Shown here: piece by piece, positions 43,543 to 52,928 of the stretch
How positions within the stretch are numbered: the stretch's first letter is position 1
Layout: each line of letters starts with the position of its first letter
NCBI GenBank assembly: GCA_050014095.1
Contig: JBEKDZ010000003.1
Location: 62,001-126,000, forward strand
Reading direction: 5' to 3'
Origin: RBG-13-51-18 sp050014095
Lineage (GTDB): Bacteria > Chloroflexota > Dehalococcoidia > Dehalococcoidales > RBG-16-60-22
DNA: 64,000 nucleotides
Program-made: the position numbers and the translations under genes
The notes under the pieces: model-generated
Told to the model about the DNA's origin: nothing
What the model saw: the letters and a program-made list of their open reading frames with translations, nothing else
Database searches by the model: none

Positions 43543-43957
43543 GGCTGCCTCCGTTACGGCCAGAAAATGGTCCCAATTTTCTTACCTGCTCGGTCATTTC
43601 ACCGGTGATGGCAAGAAACCTATCACCCTCCGATGGAGATACCCACTCCAAGCGCAACCGCCCATCTTCAATTCCCAGTTGAGACAGGGTCTTTTTCAAC
43701 AGGGCGATGCGCCGCAAGGTCTTATAGTTCCCTTCGGAATAATGGCAGTCTCCGGGTTGGCAACCGAAAACCAGAACACCATCGGCGCCAGATTCAAACG
43801 CCCTCAGAATGAAGTCGGGTTCAACCCGGCCACTGCACATCACTCTAATAGGTCTGATATTGGTATTTAACTTTACGGATGAAACACCGCTGGCGTCAGT
43901 AATCCGGTAGGAACACCAGTTACACAGAAAGGCAACAATCTTTGGTTCAAAACTCAT
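43535..43957 (-). CDS. mvhD: MvhD-type electron-transfer subunit, second copy
   Basis: A protein of about 140 residues of the FlpD/MvhD family with one [2Fe-2S] centre. Cysteines are in AFLCNWCSYRI, VMCSGRVEP and FGCQPGDCHY. The frame is open to 44050, but I use the ATG at 43957 (MSFEPKIVAFLC). It is preceded by CGGAG and begins after the metV stop, while the longer form would add 31 unrelated residues inside metV. It sits directly before mvhG, so it is probably the hydrogenase-to-HdrA connector, while the copy at 44660 adjoins hdrA. Confidence 0.9.
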   Translation of the reverse strand: MSFEPKIVAFLCNWCSYRITDASGVSSVKLNTNIRPIRVMCSGRVEPDFILRAFESGADGVLVFGCQPGDCHYSEGNYKTLRRIALLKKTLSQLGIEDGRLRLEWVSPSEGDRFLAITGEMTEQVRKLGPFSGRNGGSHE

Positions 43958-43995
43958 ACCAATACTCCGTTGGAGTGCACTATCATGCCCCTCCA

Positions 43996-44658
43996 TTATT
44001 GATTCGAAGCGGTGACGCGGCGAGGTCCACCAGCATGAGAGGTGCTCCAATCTCGTAGTGGCTGGATTTCATCCAGCATTTCCAGTTTACCCCGCGCCGA
44101 CAGGCGGTCAATTATCTCTTGCCAGGCACAGGGTATTTCAGGTGATATTTCACACTTCCCCTTGGCTGACCCGCCACATGGCCCATTTAGCAAACTCTTG
44201 GCACATCTTGTTATGGGACAGATGCCAGCGGTCTTATCGAGAATGCAGTTCCCACAGCCAGAACACCGCTCTACCCATATGCCCTCCGCCTCCGGCATCC
44301 CCATGCATACAGTATCAAGCCCAGGAAGAACAGGGATTGCAGAGAATTTTTCACTAAGTGCTTGCACTCCTACACCACAACCCAATGATAGTATGGCATC
44401 AATTCCCTTTACCTTATCTCCTATCGCATCGAGAAATTCCCATTCACACTGACGTTCTACGGTATGTTCCGAGAAGACCCGGTTTTTGCCCGATATCTTG
44501 TCAGCCATGCGCAGAGATGAAGCGAGAATCCCCACCTCTTTTTCCCCGCCACTAAAGCAAATAGCCACACACGTGCCACAGCCAAGCACCAAAATATTGT
44601 GATAAGCTTCAAGCATGGCCTTTATATTCTCGAAAGACTTTGCTTTTGCAATAATCAT
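43996..44658 (-). CDS. metV: MetV-type partner of methylenetetrahydrofolate reductase
   Basis: A 220-residue protein with the zinc/iron-sulfur MTHFR C-terminal domain. Cysteine motifs are LGCGTCVAICFSGGEKEV near residue 26, SLGCGVGVQ near residue 91, and CSGCGNCILDKTAGICPITR with CAKSLLNGPCGGS near residues 130-165. MetV is needed for MetF activity in acetogens and links it to an HdrA/MvhD electron supply. It lies between the two mvhD genes, so the locus encodes a MetF-MetV-HdrA-MvhD-type complex together with a hydrogenase. Confidence 0.88.
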   Translation of the reverse strand: MIIAKAKSFENIKAMLEAYHNILVLGCGTCVAICFSGGEKEVGILASSLRMADKISGKNRVFSEHTVERQCEWEFLDAIGDKVKGIDAILSLGCGVGVQALSEKFSAIPVLPGLDTVCMGMPEAEGIWVERCSGCGNCILDKTAGICPITRCAKSLLNGPCGGSAKGKCEISPEIPCAWQEIIDRLSARGKLEMLDEIQPLRDWSTSHAGGPRRVTASNQ

Positions 44659-44659
44659 A

Positions 44660-45109
44660 TCAATCCCCCTTTATCGGGCTAGGTCCTAATTTTTTTATTC
44701 TCTCGGTCATTTCCCGAGCAACTTCGGAAAATCGTCCTCCCTCCGCAGAAGACATGAAGAACATCTCTAGTCTGTCCTTGCCCAAGCCAATCTTGTCAAG
44801 CAGGTTTCTAACGCGCTCTACTCTTTTCTCGGCGCGAAGGTTTCCCTCAACGAAATGGCACCCCCCCTTTTGACACCCAGCGACAAAGACGCCATCGGCA
44901 CCTTGTTCAAAAGCCTTCAAGATATATAGAATATCGACCGTGCCTGAACAAGGGATTTTAACAATCTTAATATTAGTTGGGTATTGTAGTCTCATAACCC
45001 CGGCGAGGTCAGCCGCGGCATAAGCACAGTAATGACAGCTGAAAGCCACAATCTCTGGTTCAAACTGTTCGGTAGATGGCATTTCTCTCCTCAAGTAAAT
45101 CTTAGCCAA
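44660..45109 (-). CDS. mvhD: MvhD-type electron-transfer subunit, first copy
   Basis: A 149-residue FlpD/MvhD-family [2Fe-2S] protein. Cysteines are in AFSCHYCAYAAADL, IPCSGTVD and VAGCQKGGCHFVEGN. It overlaps the hdrA stop by eight bases, so it is likely the subunit docked to HdrA. The two MvhD proteins in this locus are clearly diverged, which suggests each serves a different electron donor. Confidence 0.92.
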   Translation of the reverse strand: MAKIYLRREMPSTEQFEPEIVAFSCHYCAYAAADLAGVMRLQYPTNIKIVKIPCSGTVDILYILKAFEQGADGVFVAGCQKGGCHFVEGNLRAEKRVERVRNLLDKIGLGKDRLEMFFMSSAEGGRFSEVAREMTERIKKLGPSPIKGD

Positions 45110-48100
45110 TCGGCGTAAGCAAAGCCCGGCTCTTTACTATTACTTGCTCTTTCTTATAATTTAACAACTGTATGGCTTCTCTAGGACACTCAGCAGCGCA
45201 GACACCGCAACCGCGACACTTGGCTACTTCTATGATAGCCACGCCATCCTCATTAATATATGGTACATCATAGGGGCAGACACGAACACAGGTAAGGCAA
45301 GCCTTACACTTTTCCTCATCTACTTGACAGACAGCGCCACCGACCTCGAGCTGTTGTTTCGAAAGGATGGTTGTGGCTCTCCCCGCGGCTGCCTGTGCTT
45401 GAGCTATGGTCTCATCAATGAATTTGGGGGAATGGGCGGTGCCACACAGGTATATCCCCTCCGAAGCAAAATCAACCGGCGCTAGTTTGACGTGTGCCTC
45501 ATGGAAGAAACCTTCTTCAGTGAGTGGCACCTTCAGGATTTTGCTCAATTCTTCGTTACCTTCAGAAGGAACCATGGGCGTTGCCAGAACCAGAAAATCG
45601 GGGGATAGAATAACCTCCTCACCCAAGATTGGGTCAAAGGTTATAACTCCAAGGTTGCCATTACTAGAGGTAACTTGAGGCCGTCTATCATCAGTATACC
45701 GAATGAATACTATGCCTTTTTTTCGCGCTTCGGTATAAAGTTCCTCTTTGAAGCCATAGGTTCGGACATCTTTATAAAGTATGTAGATGTTTGCCCCCGG
45801 ATTGATTTCCTTTATCTTCAGAGCATTTTTAATGGCAACGGTACAGCAAACCCGGCTACAATACTCATAATTCTTACCTGGAGGCCGAGCACACAGAATC
45901 ATAGCTATATCCTTAGCTGATGTTATCGCTTGCGGAGACCCAACGAGTTTCTCCTCAAAGTCACTTAAAGTAAGTACTTTCTCATGCTGCCCCAGCAGGT
46001 ACTCGCTCCCCCGATATTCTCTGGCTCCAGAGGCTACGATGATTACCCCGTGCTCGATTAACCGCTGCTTTTGTCCGTTTTCGCTGGCCAAGGTTGTCTT
46101 AAAATTACCGACAAAACCATCTGCCTTGACCACAACTGTATTCGTAAGGACTTCTATCTGTTGATTTGCCTCGACTCGCTTTATCAGGGACTCAAGGAAA
46201 TCCTGGGGTTTCTCCCCATTAAGAGAGAGGTGAATCTTCCTTGTCCAGCCACCGAGCTCCTTTTCACGTTCCACAAGGTATGTTTTGAATCCCTGTTCAG
46301 CCAGATTGAGAGCGGCTATCATACCGGCTACCCCACCGCCAATGACCAATGCATCATGGCTAAGCCCCAGGGTCACCTTGTGCAGTGGCTCCAGCAAAGC
46401 AACGCGCGCTACTGCCATGCGAACTAGCTCTTTGGCTTTCTCGGTAGCCTTTTTAGGCTCGCGCATATGGACCCACGAGCACTGGTCACGGATATTAGCC
46501 ATCTCAAAGAGGAAGCGGTTAAGTCCGGCTTCCCTGATGGTCTCCTGGAACAGGGGTTCATGAGTTCGAGGGGTGCATGAGGCAACCACCACTCGATTAA
46601 GGTTATATTCCTTTATCTTTTCCTTTATCTTCTCCTGGGTATCCTGGGAACAGGTATAGAGGTTTCTATCAACAAAGACTACATTCGGTAGTGTAGCAGC
46701 GTACTCTTTTACCTCCGGGACATTTACATAACCGCCGATATTAATGCCGCAATGGCAGACGAAGACGCCAATTCTCGGCGGCTCCTTAGAGATATCTTTT
46801 TCAGGGGGATATTCCTTCTCCACTGTCAAAGTGTGACGTGCCGAGGAAAGTAAAGCTGAAGAATTAGCCGCGGCAGCGCTGGCCTGCATCACCGTCTCGG
46901 GAATATCCTTGGGTGCCTGAAACACCCCAGCGACGAAGATGCCCGGTCTTGAAGTCTCAACTGGTGAAAATTCTCCGGTCTGGCAAAACTGGTATTTATT
47001 GAGGTCAATGCCTAATCTCTCTGCCAGTTTTACGCCTTTCACGGATGGCTGGAATCCTACGGAAAGAACTGCCAAGTCGAATTCCTCGTTCTTCAACGTT
47101 CCATCTTCTTCAGCAAACCTGAAAAGTAAATTCCCTGTGTCTTTGACTTCTTCTATATTAAATACCCTTGACCTCACAAAGCGAACCTTGTATTCTTGTT
47201 CCGCTCGATGGTAATACTGCTCATATCCCTTCCCAAAGGTTCTCATGTCCATGAAAAAGATGGTTGTGTCAACCTCGTGGCCAGCATGCTCTTTGGCGAT
47301 GATGGCTTGTTTGATGGCATAGGTGCAACAAACTGATGAGCAGTATCCGGCATTAATAATCTCATCTCTGGAACCAACGCACTGAATCCAGGCAATCTTT
47401 TGGATTGGTTTCCTATCCAATGGCCTGACCAGTTCGCCCTTAAAAGGCCCGGAAGCACTCAACATACGCTCAAACATTATGCTGGTCACGACATTCGGAT
47501 ATTTGCTATAGCCGTAGTTGTTTAAGGACGAAGGTTCATATTCGTCAAGCCCCGGAGACATAATGATAGAGCCGACGTTAATATCCATGTATTCATCCTG
47601 CATCTCATGGTTTATGGCATTGGCTTCGCATCTTTCCTCACACTCCCGGCATTCAAAACATCCCTCTATCTGCGAGGCTAAACAGCGTCTTGCCTCTCTT
47701 CGGGCCGCAGCCACAGAATAGACCTGTTCTACCTCCTTAAAGCCTTTGATGCGTCTCTCTGGCTTCAGCTCCTTACCTTTCACTCTATTTTTTGCAGGGA
47801 AACGCTTTTTAAGGGCAACAATTTCATCTTTACTAAGCTCTTGAGGGGCTTGGGTATCATCTTTGGAGGTTAAAGGCTCTCCTTTGAGATATGCATCGAT
47901 GGAAAGTGCCGCCTTCTTTCCGGCTGCGATAGCCTCAATAACCATGGCCGGACCGGTAACCACATCTCCGCCGGCAAAAATGCCATCAATATCGGTAGCT
48001 AAAGTGGCTTCATTGACGGTAATTGTTCCCCGGCCAGTTACCTTTAAGCCAGCTTCCCTGGCATACTTAATATCAGGGACTTGACCTAGAGCTGGAATAA

Positions 48101-49568
48101 CGGTATTGACCTCGATGAAAAATTCAGAACCTTTAATAGGGACGGGGCGACGGCGACCGCTGTCATCAGGCTCCCGGAGCTTCATTTTAATACACTCCAA
48201 CCTGGTGACCCTGCCTCCCTCGGCAATTACCCGAGTGGGGTTAGTCAAAAACATGATATCGATGCCTTCTTCCTCGGCGGCCCTGACCTCCTCATCACTG
48301 GCCGGCATCTCCGACCGGGAACGCCGATAGATGACCTTCACTTCAGCCCCCAATCTCCTAGCCACGCGGGAGGCATCCATAGCCGCATTGCCACCGCCAA
48401 TAACCGCCACCCTCTTATCAACATCAACCTTTTCTCCCATGTTGACTTTTCGCAGAAATTCAACGGCATGGACTACGCCGGCAGAATCCTCTCCAGGAAT
48501 GCCCAACTTTAGACTTTGATGGGCGCCTGAAGCAATAAAAATAGCTTGATAGTCTTGCTTGAGCTGTTCCAGCCTTATCTCTTTACCTACTGCAACATTC
48601 GTCTTTATGCCTACCCCTAATTTCTCAATATAGCCTATCTCTCTGGCGAGTATATCCTTAGGGAGTCTATATGCGGGTATTCCATATCTCAACATCCCTC
48701 CCGGTTCAGGCAAGGCCTCAAAAATGGTCACCTCATAACCATGGAGAGCCAGGTCATGAGCTGCTGCAAGACCCGCCGGACCACTCCCGATGATAGCCAC
48801 CTTCTTACCGTTTTTAGTTATTTGAGGGATTTCGTAGTTCTCAATATCAACTTGGTCAGCAATGAATCTTTTTAAAGCGCGAGAAGCAACAGGTTCATCA
48901 AGCTGACCACGATTGCAAGCGTCTTCGCAGGGCGCGTAGCAAACTCGACCGCAAATGGCCGGTAGAGGATTAGTATTCCTGATTAGGTCATAGGCTTCCT
49001 TAAACATTCCCTCGGCGGTCAAAGCCATGTAACCTTGAACATTCATGTGGATGGGACAGGCATCCTTACAAGCGGCATGACAAGGCCTCTCTTCTCTTTT
49101 ATCGATGGCGTATGTCCTGGGTACTGCCTGAAGATAAGGTGTATAAATTGCTTTTCTTGTTCCCAGCCCCTCGTCAAACTCACTCGGCATAATAATAGGG
49201 CATCCATCGGCACATACTCCGCAACCGGTGCATTTGGCACCGTCAACGAATCTTGCCTTTTTCTTAATAGAAACTATGAAATTCCCCGGGTTCCCCCTGA
49301 CACCAAGAACTTCTGAATAGGTGAGAAGGTCGATGTTAAGATGCCTACCACACTCCACCAGTTTGGGAGAGAGAATACACATGGAACAATCATTCGTGGG
49401 CAGAGTTTTATCAAGCTGGGCCATCACGCCGCCAATTGCGGGGGAATCCTCCACAAGGTAGACTTTATACCCGGACTCGGCGAGGTCAAGAGCTGATTGA
49501 ATCCCACCAACACCTCCACCAACGACAAGTACCGCCCCTACCTTTTCACCTTCAACTCTTTTATCCAC
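45102..49568 (-). CDS. hdrA: Giant HdrA-GltD-HdrA fusion protein
   Basis: A 1488-residue flavo-iron-sulfur protein, about twice a normal HdrA. Residues 13-125 are an HdrA start with FAD motif VGGGVGG, the cysteines TNDCSMCILSPKLVECGRH and a ferredoxin motif CTGCGVCADGC. Residues about 163-565 are a GltD/NfnB-like NAD(P)H oxidoreductase: CHAACKDACPIH cluster region, IIGSGPAGLAAAHDLALHG for FAD at 259 and VIGGGNAAMDASRVARRLG for NAD(P) at 389. From 637 HdrA resumes (CFECRECEERC, then IQCVGSRDE). A second HdrA module starts near 930 (VCHCGINIGGYV) with FAD motif VIGGGVAGM at 1075. The C-terminus has two [4Fe-4S] motifs (CKACLTCVRVCP, CRGCGVCAAECP). It could join H2, NAD(P)H and ferredoxin for flavin-based bifurcation (inference). 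Confidence 0.92.
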   Translation of the reverse strand: MDKRVEGEKVGAVLVVGGGVGGIQSALDLAESGYKVYLVEDSPAIGGVMAQLDKTLPTNDCSMCILSPKLVECGRHLNIDLLTYSEVLGVRGNPGNFIVSIKKKARFVDGAKCTGCGVCADGCPIIMPSEFDEGLGTRKAIYTPYLQAVPRTYAIDKREERPCHAACKDACPIHMNVQGYMALTAEGMFKEAYDLIRNTNPLPAICGRVCYAPCEDACNRGQLDEPVASRALKRFIADQVDIENYEIPQITKNGKKVAIIGSGPAGLAAAHDLALHGYEVTIFEALPEPGGMLRYGIPAYRLPKDILAREIGYIEKLGVGIKTNVAVGKEIRLEQLKQDYQAIFIASGAHQSLKLGIPGEDSAGVVHAVEFLRKVNMGEKVDVDKRVAVIGGGNAAMDASRVARRLGAEVKVIYRRSRSEMPASDEEVRAAEEEGIDIMFLTNPTRVIAEGGRVTRLECIKMKLREPDDSGRRRPVPIKGSEFFIEVNTVIPALGQVPDIKYAREAGLKVTGRGTITVNEATLATDIDGIFAGGDVVTGPAMVIEAIAAGKKAALSIDAYLKGEPLTSKDDTQAPQELSKDEIVALKKRFPAKNRVKGKELKPERRIKGFKEVEQVYSVAAARREARRCLASQIEGCFECRECEERCEANAINHEMQDEYMDINVGSIIMSPGLDEYEPSSLNNYGYSKYPNVVTSIMFERMLSASGPFKGELVRPLDRKPIQKIAWIQCVGSRDEIINAGYCSSVCCTYAIKQAIIAKEHAGHEVDTTIFFMDMRTFGKGYEQYYHRAEQEYKVRFVRSRVFNIEEVKDTGNLLFRFAEEDGTLKNEEFDLAVLSVGFQPSVKGVKLAERLGIDLNKYQFCQTGEFSPVETSRPGIFVAGVFQAPKDIPETVMQASAAAANSSALLSSARHTLTVEKEYPPEKDISKEPPRIGVFVCHCGINIGGYVNVPEVKEYAATLPNVVFVDRNLYTCSQDTQEKIKEKIKEYNLNRVVVASCTPRTHEPLFQETIREAGLNRFLFEMANIRDQCSWVHMREPKKATEKAKELVRMAVARVALLEPLHKVTLGLSHDALVIGGGVAGMIAALNLAEQGFKTYLVEREKELGGWTRKIHLSLNGEKPQDFLESLIKRVEANQQIEVLTNTVVVKADGFVGNFKTTLASENGQKQRLIEHGVIIVASGAREYRGSEYLLGQHEKVLTLSDFEEKLVGSPQAITSAKDIAMILCARPPGKNYEYCSRVCCTVAIKNALKIKEINPGANIYILYKDVRTYGFKEELYTEARKKGIVFIRYTDDRRPQVTSSNGNLGVITFDPILGEEVILSPDFLVLATPMVPSEGNEELSKILKVPLTEEGFFHEAHVKLAPVDFASEGIYLCGTAHSPKFIDETIAQAQAAAGRATTILSKQQLEVGGAVCQVDEEKCKACLTCVRVCPYDVPYINEDGVAIIEVAKCRGCGVCAAECPREAIQLLNYKKEQVIVKSRALLTPIG

Positions 49569-49621
49569 TTTTAACCATCCTGTTTTCAGAGGGAAGCCAT
49601 TATCGATTGCTGCTCACATTA

Positions 49622-50191
49622 TTATGCCAGAGCGGCTTCTATTAATCGCAGGATACGCTTGCTTTCAAAAAGACTCGTATCAATTGCCCCAGCCGGACAA
49701 GCAGCACTACATACGCCGCAGCCGCGGCACGACTCAATAACCAAATGAACAGTATACTTTTCACCCTTCATCCGCAACTCAAGCGCCTCGAAAGGGCATG
49801 ACGATACACAAATGCCGCAACCGGAACATAAGTCTTCATTGATGGACAACGGAAGTTTGTATCCTTCCTTGGTGGCTAGGCTTTTCAGGACATCCCAAAC
49901 AACGGAAAACTTGACTTTCTGGGGGCAGTTTTTCTCGCACAGGAAACACTCGGAACAATACCAGATATAAGGGCTACCTAAGACCTTGTCTCGTATACCC
50001 AGGTTGAGCATCCTGACTATTTTTCTCGGGTCATGCTCGGGGTATATCTCATGAATGGGACATGCGGCTGTGCAGGTCCCGCAGGTAAAGCAGGCGGTAG
50101 CATCATTAATAACATCGCCAGCGGTTATCTCAAACTTAAAATTACGGTCAAGCTCCGATACTCTAATTGGCTTATGTGCTAAAATCTCCAT
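49622..50191 (-). CDS. hdrC: HdrC-like iron-sulfur protein with extra ferredoxin domain
   Basis: A 189-residue protein. Two HdrC-type [4Fe-4S] motifs (CFTCGTCTAACP and CSECFLCEKNCPQ) occupy the first 100 residues. A bacterial 2x[4Fe-4S] ferredoxin domain follows (CSGCGICVSSCP, CRGCGVCSAACP). No HdrB (CCG-domain) gene is present in the window. It is first in the H2/C1 operon behind a good promoter and would pass electrons from HdrA to the terminal acceptor, possibly MetV/MetF. Confidence 0.9.
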   Translation of the reverse strand: MEILAHKPIRVSELDRNFKFEITAGDVINDATACFTCGTCTAACPIHEIYPEHDPRKIVRMLNLGIRDKVLGSPYIWYCSECFLCEKNCPQKVKFSVVWDVLKSLATKEGYKLPLSINEDLCSGCGICVSSCPFEALELRMKGEKYTVHLVIESCRGCGVCSAACPAGAIDTSLFESKRILRLIEAALA

Positions 50192-50245
50192 CAGTTATTT
50201 TCTTTCTATAATAGTTAGCATTCATATCACAACCTAACAATAAAA

Positions 50246-50274
50246 ACTTTAGCTAATTGAACTTTTCTTGTCAA
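50246..50274 (-). promoter_or_regulatory. Sigma-70-type promoter of the hdrC-hdrA-mvh-met operon
   Basis: TTGACA (50274-50269), a 17-base spacer and TAAAGT (50251-50246). Transcription would begin near 50239, leaving a leader of about 48 bases before the hdrC ATG. Confidence 0.6.
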
Positions 50275-50517
50275 GTTTACGCATTGAATTTCCTGTTATG
50301 CTATTTTCTAGCCTGTTATAGTCTCTCTTTTGTCTCTCTTCTCCTGGAGAAGATTCCGCCCCTTCTATCAATTTGTATAGAACTAAATATTAAGGCTAAA
50401 AGCTAACTCGAAAGTTCTGCGTATTGTACACGGTGGCCCACAAAGTCTGTAGTTCTCGAAGAGCTACCTATTCGGGAACTCTTGATGATGCTTCTTGGTG
50501 TGGAGGTGCGGAGGAAA

Positions 50518-50782
50518 ATGGAGAATAGAGCCAAGACAAATGACCAGTTATTCGATGACTATTATAATCTGATAACCAGCACCCATACACTAAGTCTCTC
50601 TATGAAGCAAAACGGCTCCTAAAGAAGTTTAGGGCTTTCCTAGGGCAGTTTCCACCAACCTCTGAACTCGCCGTACAATTCCTCAGTCCATTCAAGGACA
50701 CTTCGTCTTAAGTGCCTTCTTCTCATGGTTCACCGGAGAAAGACTCCCAATAAAAATCAGACTCTGTTTTCTCCATCCATAA
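50518..50782 (+). pseudogene. Decayed tyrosine integrase, N-terminal fragment
   Basis: Three frames together give an integrase N-terminal SAM-like domain. Frame one reads MENRAKTNDQLFDDYYNLIT. After a shift near 50590 it continues YEAKRLLKKFRAFLGQFPPT and SELAVQFLSPFKDTSS. After a TAA, a second shift gives LSAFFSWFTGERLPIKIR. This is the core-binding half of a phage-type tyrosine recombinase; the catalytic domain with Arg, His and Tyr is absent. GGAGG precedes the ATG. The rest of 50192-50896 holds only the two promoters and no other gene. Confidence 0.65.
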
Positions 50783-50824
50783 TAATCTCTCATAGACGTT
50801 TCTTATAAACATAATTTACTTTAT

Positions 50825-50852
50825 TTGACATGCCCTATTTGAAAGTTATATA
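50825..50852 (+). promoter_or_regulatory. Sigma-70-type promoter of the ketone-carboxylase-like operon
   Basis: TTGACA (50825-50830), a 16-base spacer and TATATA (50847-50852), or TATAAA two bases later with an 18-base spacer. The leader is about 35-40 bases, with AGGGTGG before the ATG at 50897. Confidence 0.6.
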
Positions 50853-50896
50853 AATACCTAACTAATGTTTCACTAACAATTATAGGGTGGTCTCAG

Positions 50897-52915
50897 ATGA
50901 AATTCACAATTGATATAGATAACGGCGGGACTTTTACTGACGGCTTCTTTACCGGTGACGGACAAATCGAATGGGTCAAGGTGGACACGACCCCCCATGA
51001 CCTGACGGTATGTTTCCTCAAGTGCATCGAAGAAGGTGCTGTGAAGCTAGGGCTCACCTTACCGCAATTACTCCATGGAACGGAGGTGATAAGGTTTTCC
51101 ACTACTCATGCTACCAACACTCTGCTCCAAAAGTCAGGACCACGGCTGGGATTAGTTGTGACCAGAGGATTCGAAGAAAGTCTTTACTCATCAGCCGCCA
51201 GGAGTCCAGCGCTTGATTTCATCGTTCCCACCGGCATGGTTGTCGGCATCGACGAGCCGGCGGGTAATCGCTCCGTGGATAGAGAGCAAGTGAAGCTGGC
51301 CATACGCAGCCTTCTGAGGCATGGGGCGAGGATTATCGTGGTCAGCCTTTATCACGCCCATCTAGACCTGACCAACGAACTGAAGGTTAGAGAGATAGCC
51401 GATGATGACTACCCGAAGCATTACCTGGGTGCTGTGCCGCTGCTACTTTCCAGTGAAGTTAGCGCCACTACCGATGATGCTTCGCGAACTAATGTGGCCC
51501 TGCTCAATGCCTATTTCCATCCAGATATGGTTCGTTTCCTCTACAAGGCCGAAGATGAAGTCAGAAAGCTGGGTTACCGCAAACCACTCCTAGTAATGCA
51601 TGCCGATGGTGGCGTGGCCCGGGTGGCCAAGACAACGGCCATCATGACCCATAACTCCGGACCTTCGGCTGGTGTGCTCGGCGCCACCTATATGAGCCGT
51701 CTGTACAACCTGCCGTATGTAGCCAGCATGGATATCGGCGGAACTAGCGCCGATATCAGCTTGGTGATCAACGGTCGGCACGGCTACAAGCGCGAGGCAA
51801 TTTTGGAGGGAATACCGGCGAAACTGCCGGTCATCGAGGTTTACCCGACGGCGGCCGGCGGCGGCTCGATAGCCAGACCTAAAAATGTGCAGCATATAAA
51901 GGTGGGCCCGGATAGTGCTGGGGCCATGCCAGGCCCGGCCTGTTATGGGCTGGGTGGCACGGAGGCTACCTCCACCGATGCCTGTGTCGTTCTGGGCTAT
52001 ATCGACCCTGACTACTTCTTGGGCGGCAGGCGAAAGCTGGATGCGGGCCTTGCCAGGGAGGTTATCACGGAAAAGCTGGCCAAACCGCTAGACATCTCCG
52101 CAGAGGCGTGCGGCTTGCTAATCATGGAAGCCATGGAAAATATCTGCGCCGAGGACATCGGAAATCTGATAAAGGTCGGGGGTTATAACCCAGGCGACTT
52201 CGTCCTCTTTTCTTTCGGAGGGGCGGGGAGCATTTACTGCTGCGGGATTGCCGATAAGGTGGGCATACCCAGAATATACTGCTTTCGCTTCAGTTCCGTG
52301 TTCAGCGCCTTCGGTTCTTCATGTGCCGATGTCCTCCATACCTATGAGTCTCTAGCGAGTCTTTCCCTCAAGCGTAAAGGGAGCCAATCGCAAATACAGG
52401 GATTCAACGGGATAGTAAAAGGGCTTATGAACTCGGTGTTTAAAGATATGAGAGGGGAGGGATTCCCGCCAGAAAAGGTGTCCTTTTCCCTCGAGCTGGA
52501 AGTGGCTTCTGGAAATCTAACCTCGGTGTTGGAATCGCCCGTGACTCTGCTTGAAGGCCCGCAGGACATGGGCAGGATTCTCGATACTTTTGCTAAGCAG
52601 AATAATTTCGGTCACGTCGACGAGCTGGCAATACAACTTTTCCGGTTACGGGCAACAAGCCCCGCCGCCCACCCGAAACTGGCCACCCATGACTTCGCCG
52701 GTGAGAGCCCGGAGAAGGCCTTTAAAGGATACCGCGAGGTCTACTGGAAGGACGGCTTCACACGGACGGCTATCTATGGGCAAACGAAGCTCGATAACGG
52801 TAATATTGTTACGGGGCCTGCTATCATCGAGAGCGATGACACGACGGTACTGATTCCCCGAGGTAAGAAGTATACCGTGGATAATCTACTGAACGGCGTC
52901 ATAGAATCGGCCTGA
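50897..52915 (+). CDS. Hydantoinase A-type subunit, ApcA-like
   Basis: A 672-residue HyuA/oxoprolinase-type ATPase of the ASKHA fold. The N-terminal phosphate-binding segment is DIDNGGTFTDGFF at residues 6-18, and the second is MDIGGTSADISLV near residue 278. FSFGGAGSIYCCG near residue 438 is also typical of the family. In acetone and acetophenone carboxylases such subunits hydrolyse ATP to activate the ketone or bicarbonate. It is the first of four genes in the order HyuA, small zinc protein, HyuA, HyuB, the same order as apcABCD of acetophenone carboxylase. The substrate is not shown by the sequence. Confidence 0.87.
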   Translation: MKFTIDIDNGGTFTDGFFTGDGQIEWVKVDTTPHDLTVCFLKCIEEGAVKLGLTLPQLLHGTEVIRFSTTHATNTLLQKSGPRLGLVVTRGFEESLYSSAARSPALDFIVPTGMVVGIDEPAGNRSVDREQVKLAIRSLLRHGARIIVVSLYHAHLDLTNELKVREIADDDYPKHYLGAVPLLLSSEVSATTDDASRTNVALLNAYFHPDMVRFLYKAEDEVRKLGYRKPLLVMHADGGVARVAKTTAIMTHNSGPSAGVLGATYMSRLYNLPYVASMDIGGTSADISLVINGRHGYKREAILEGIPAKLPVIEVYPTAAGGGSIARPKNVQHIKVGPDSAGAMPGPACYGLGGTEATSTDACVVLGYIDPDYFLGGRRKLDAGLAREVITEKLAKPLDISAEACGLLIMEAMENICAEDIGNLIKVGGYNPGDFVLFSFGGAGSIYCCGIADKVGIPRIYCFRFSSVFSAFGSSCADVLHTYESLASLSLKRKGSQSQIQGFNGIVKGLMNSVFKDMRGEGFPPEKVSFSLELEVASGNLTSVLESPVTLLEGPQDMGRILDTFAKQNNFGHVDELAIQLFRLRATSPAAHPKLATHDFAGESPEKAFKGYREVYWKDGFTRTAIYGQTKLDNGNIVTGPAIIESDDTTVLIPRGKKYTVDNLLNGVIESA

Positions 52916-52928
52916 GAAGGAGGCACCG

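Noticed and set aside
43958..44050. N-terminal extension of the second MvhD
   Set aside because: The extra 31 residues overlap metV, resemble no MvhD and lack a ribosome binding site, while the ATG at 43957 has one.
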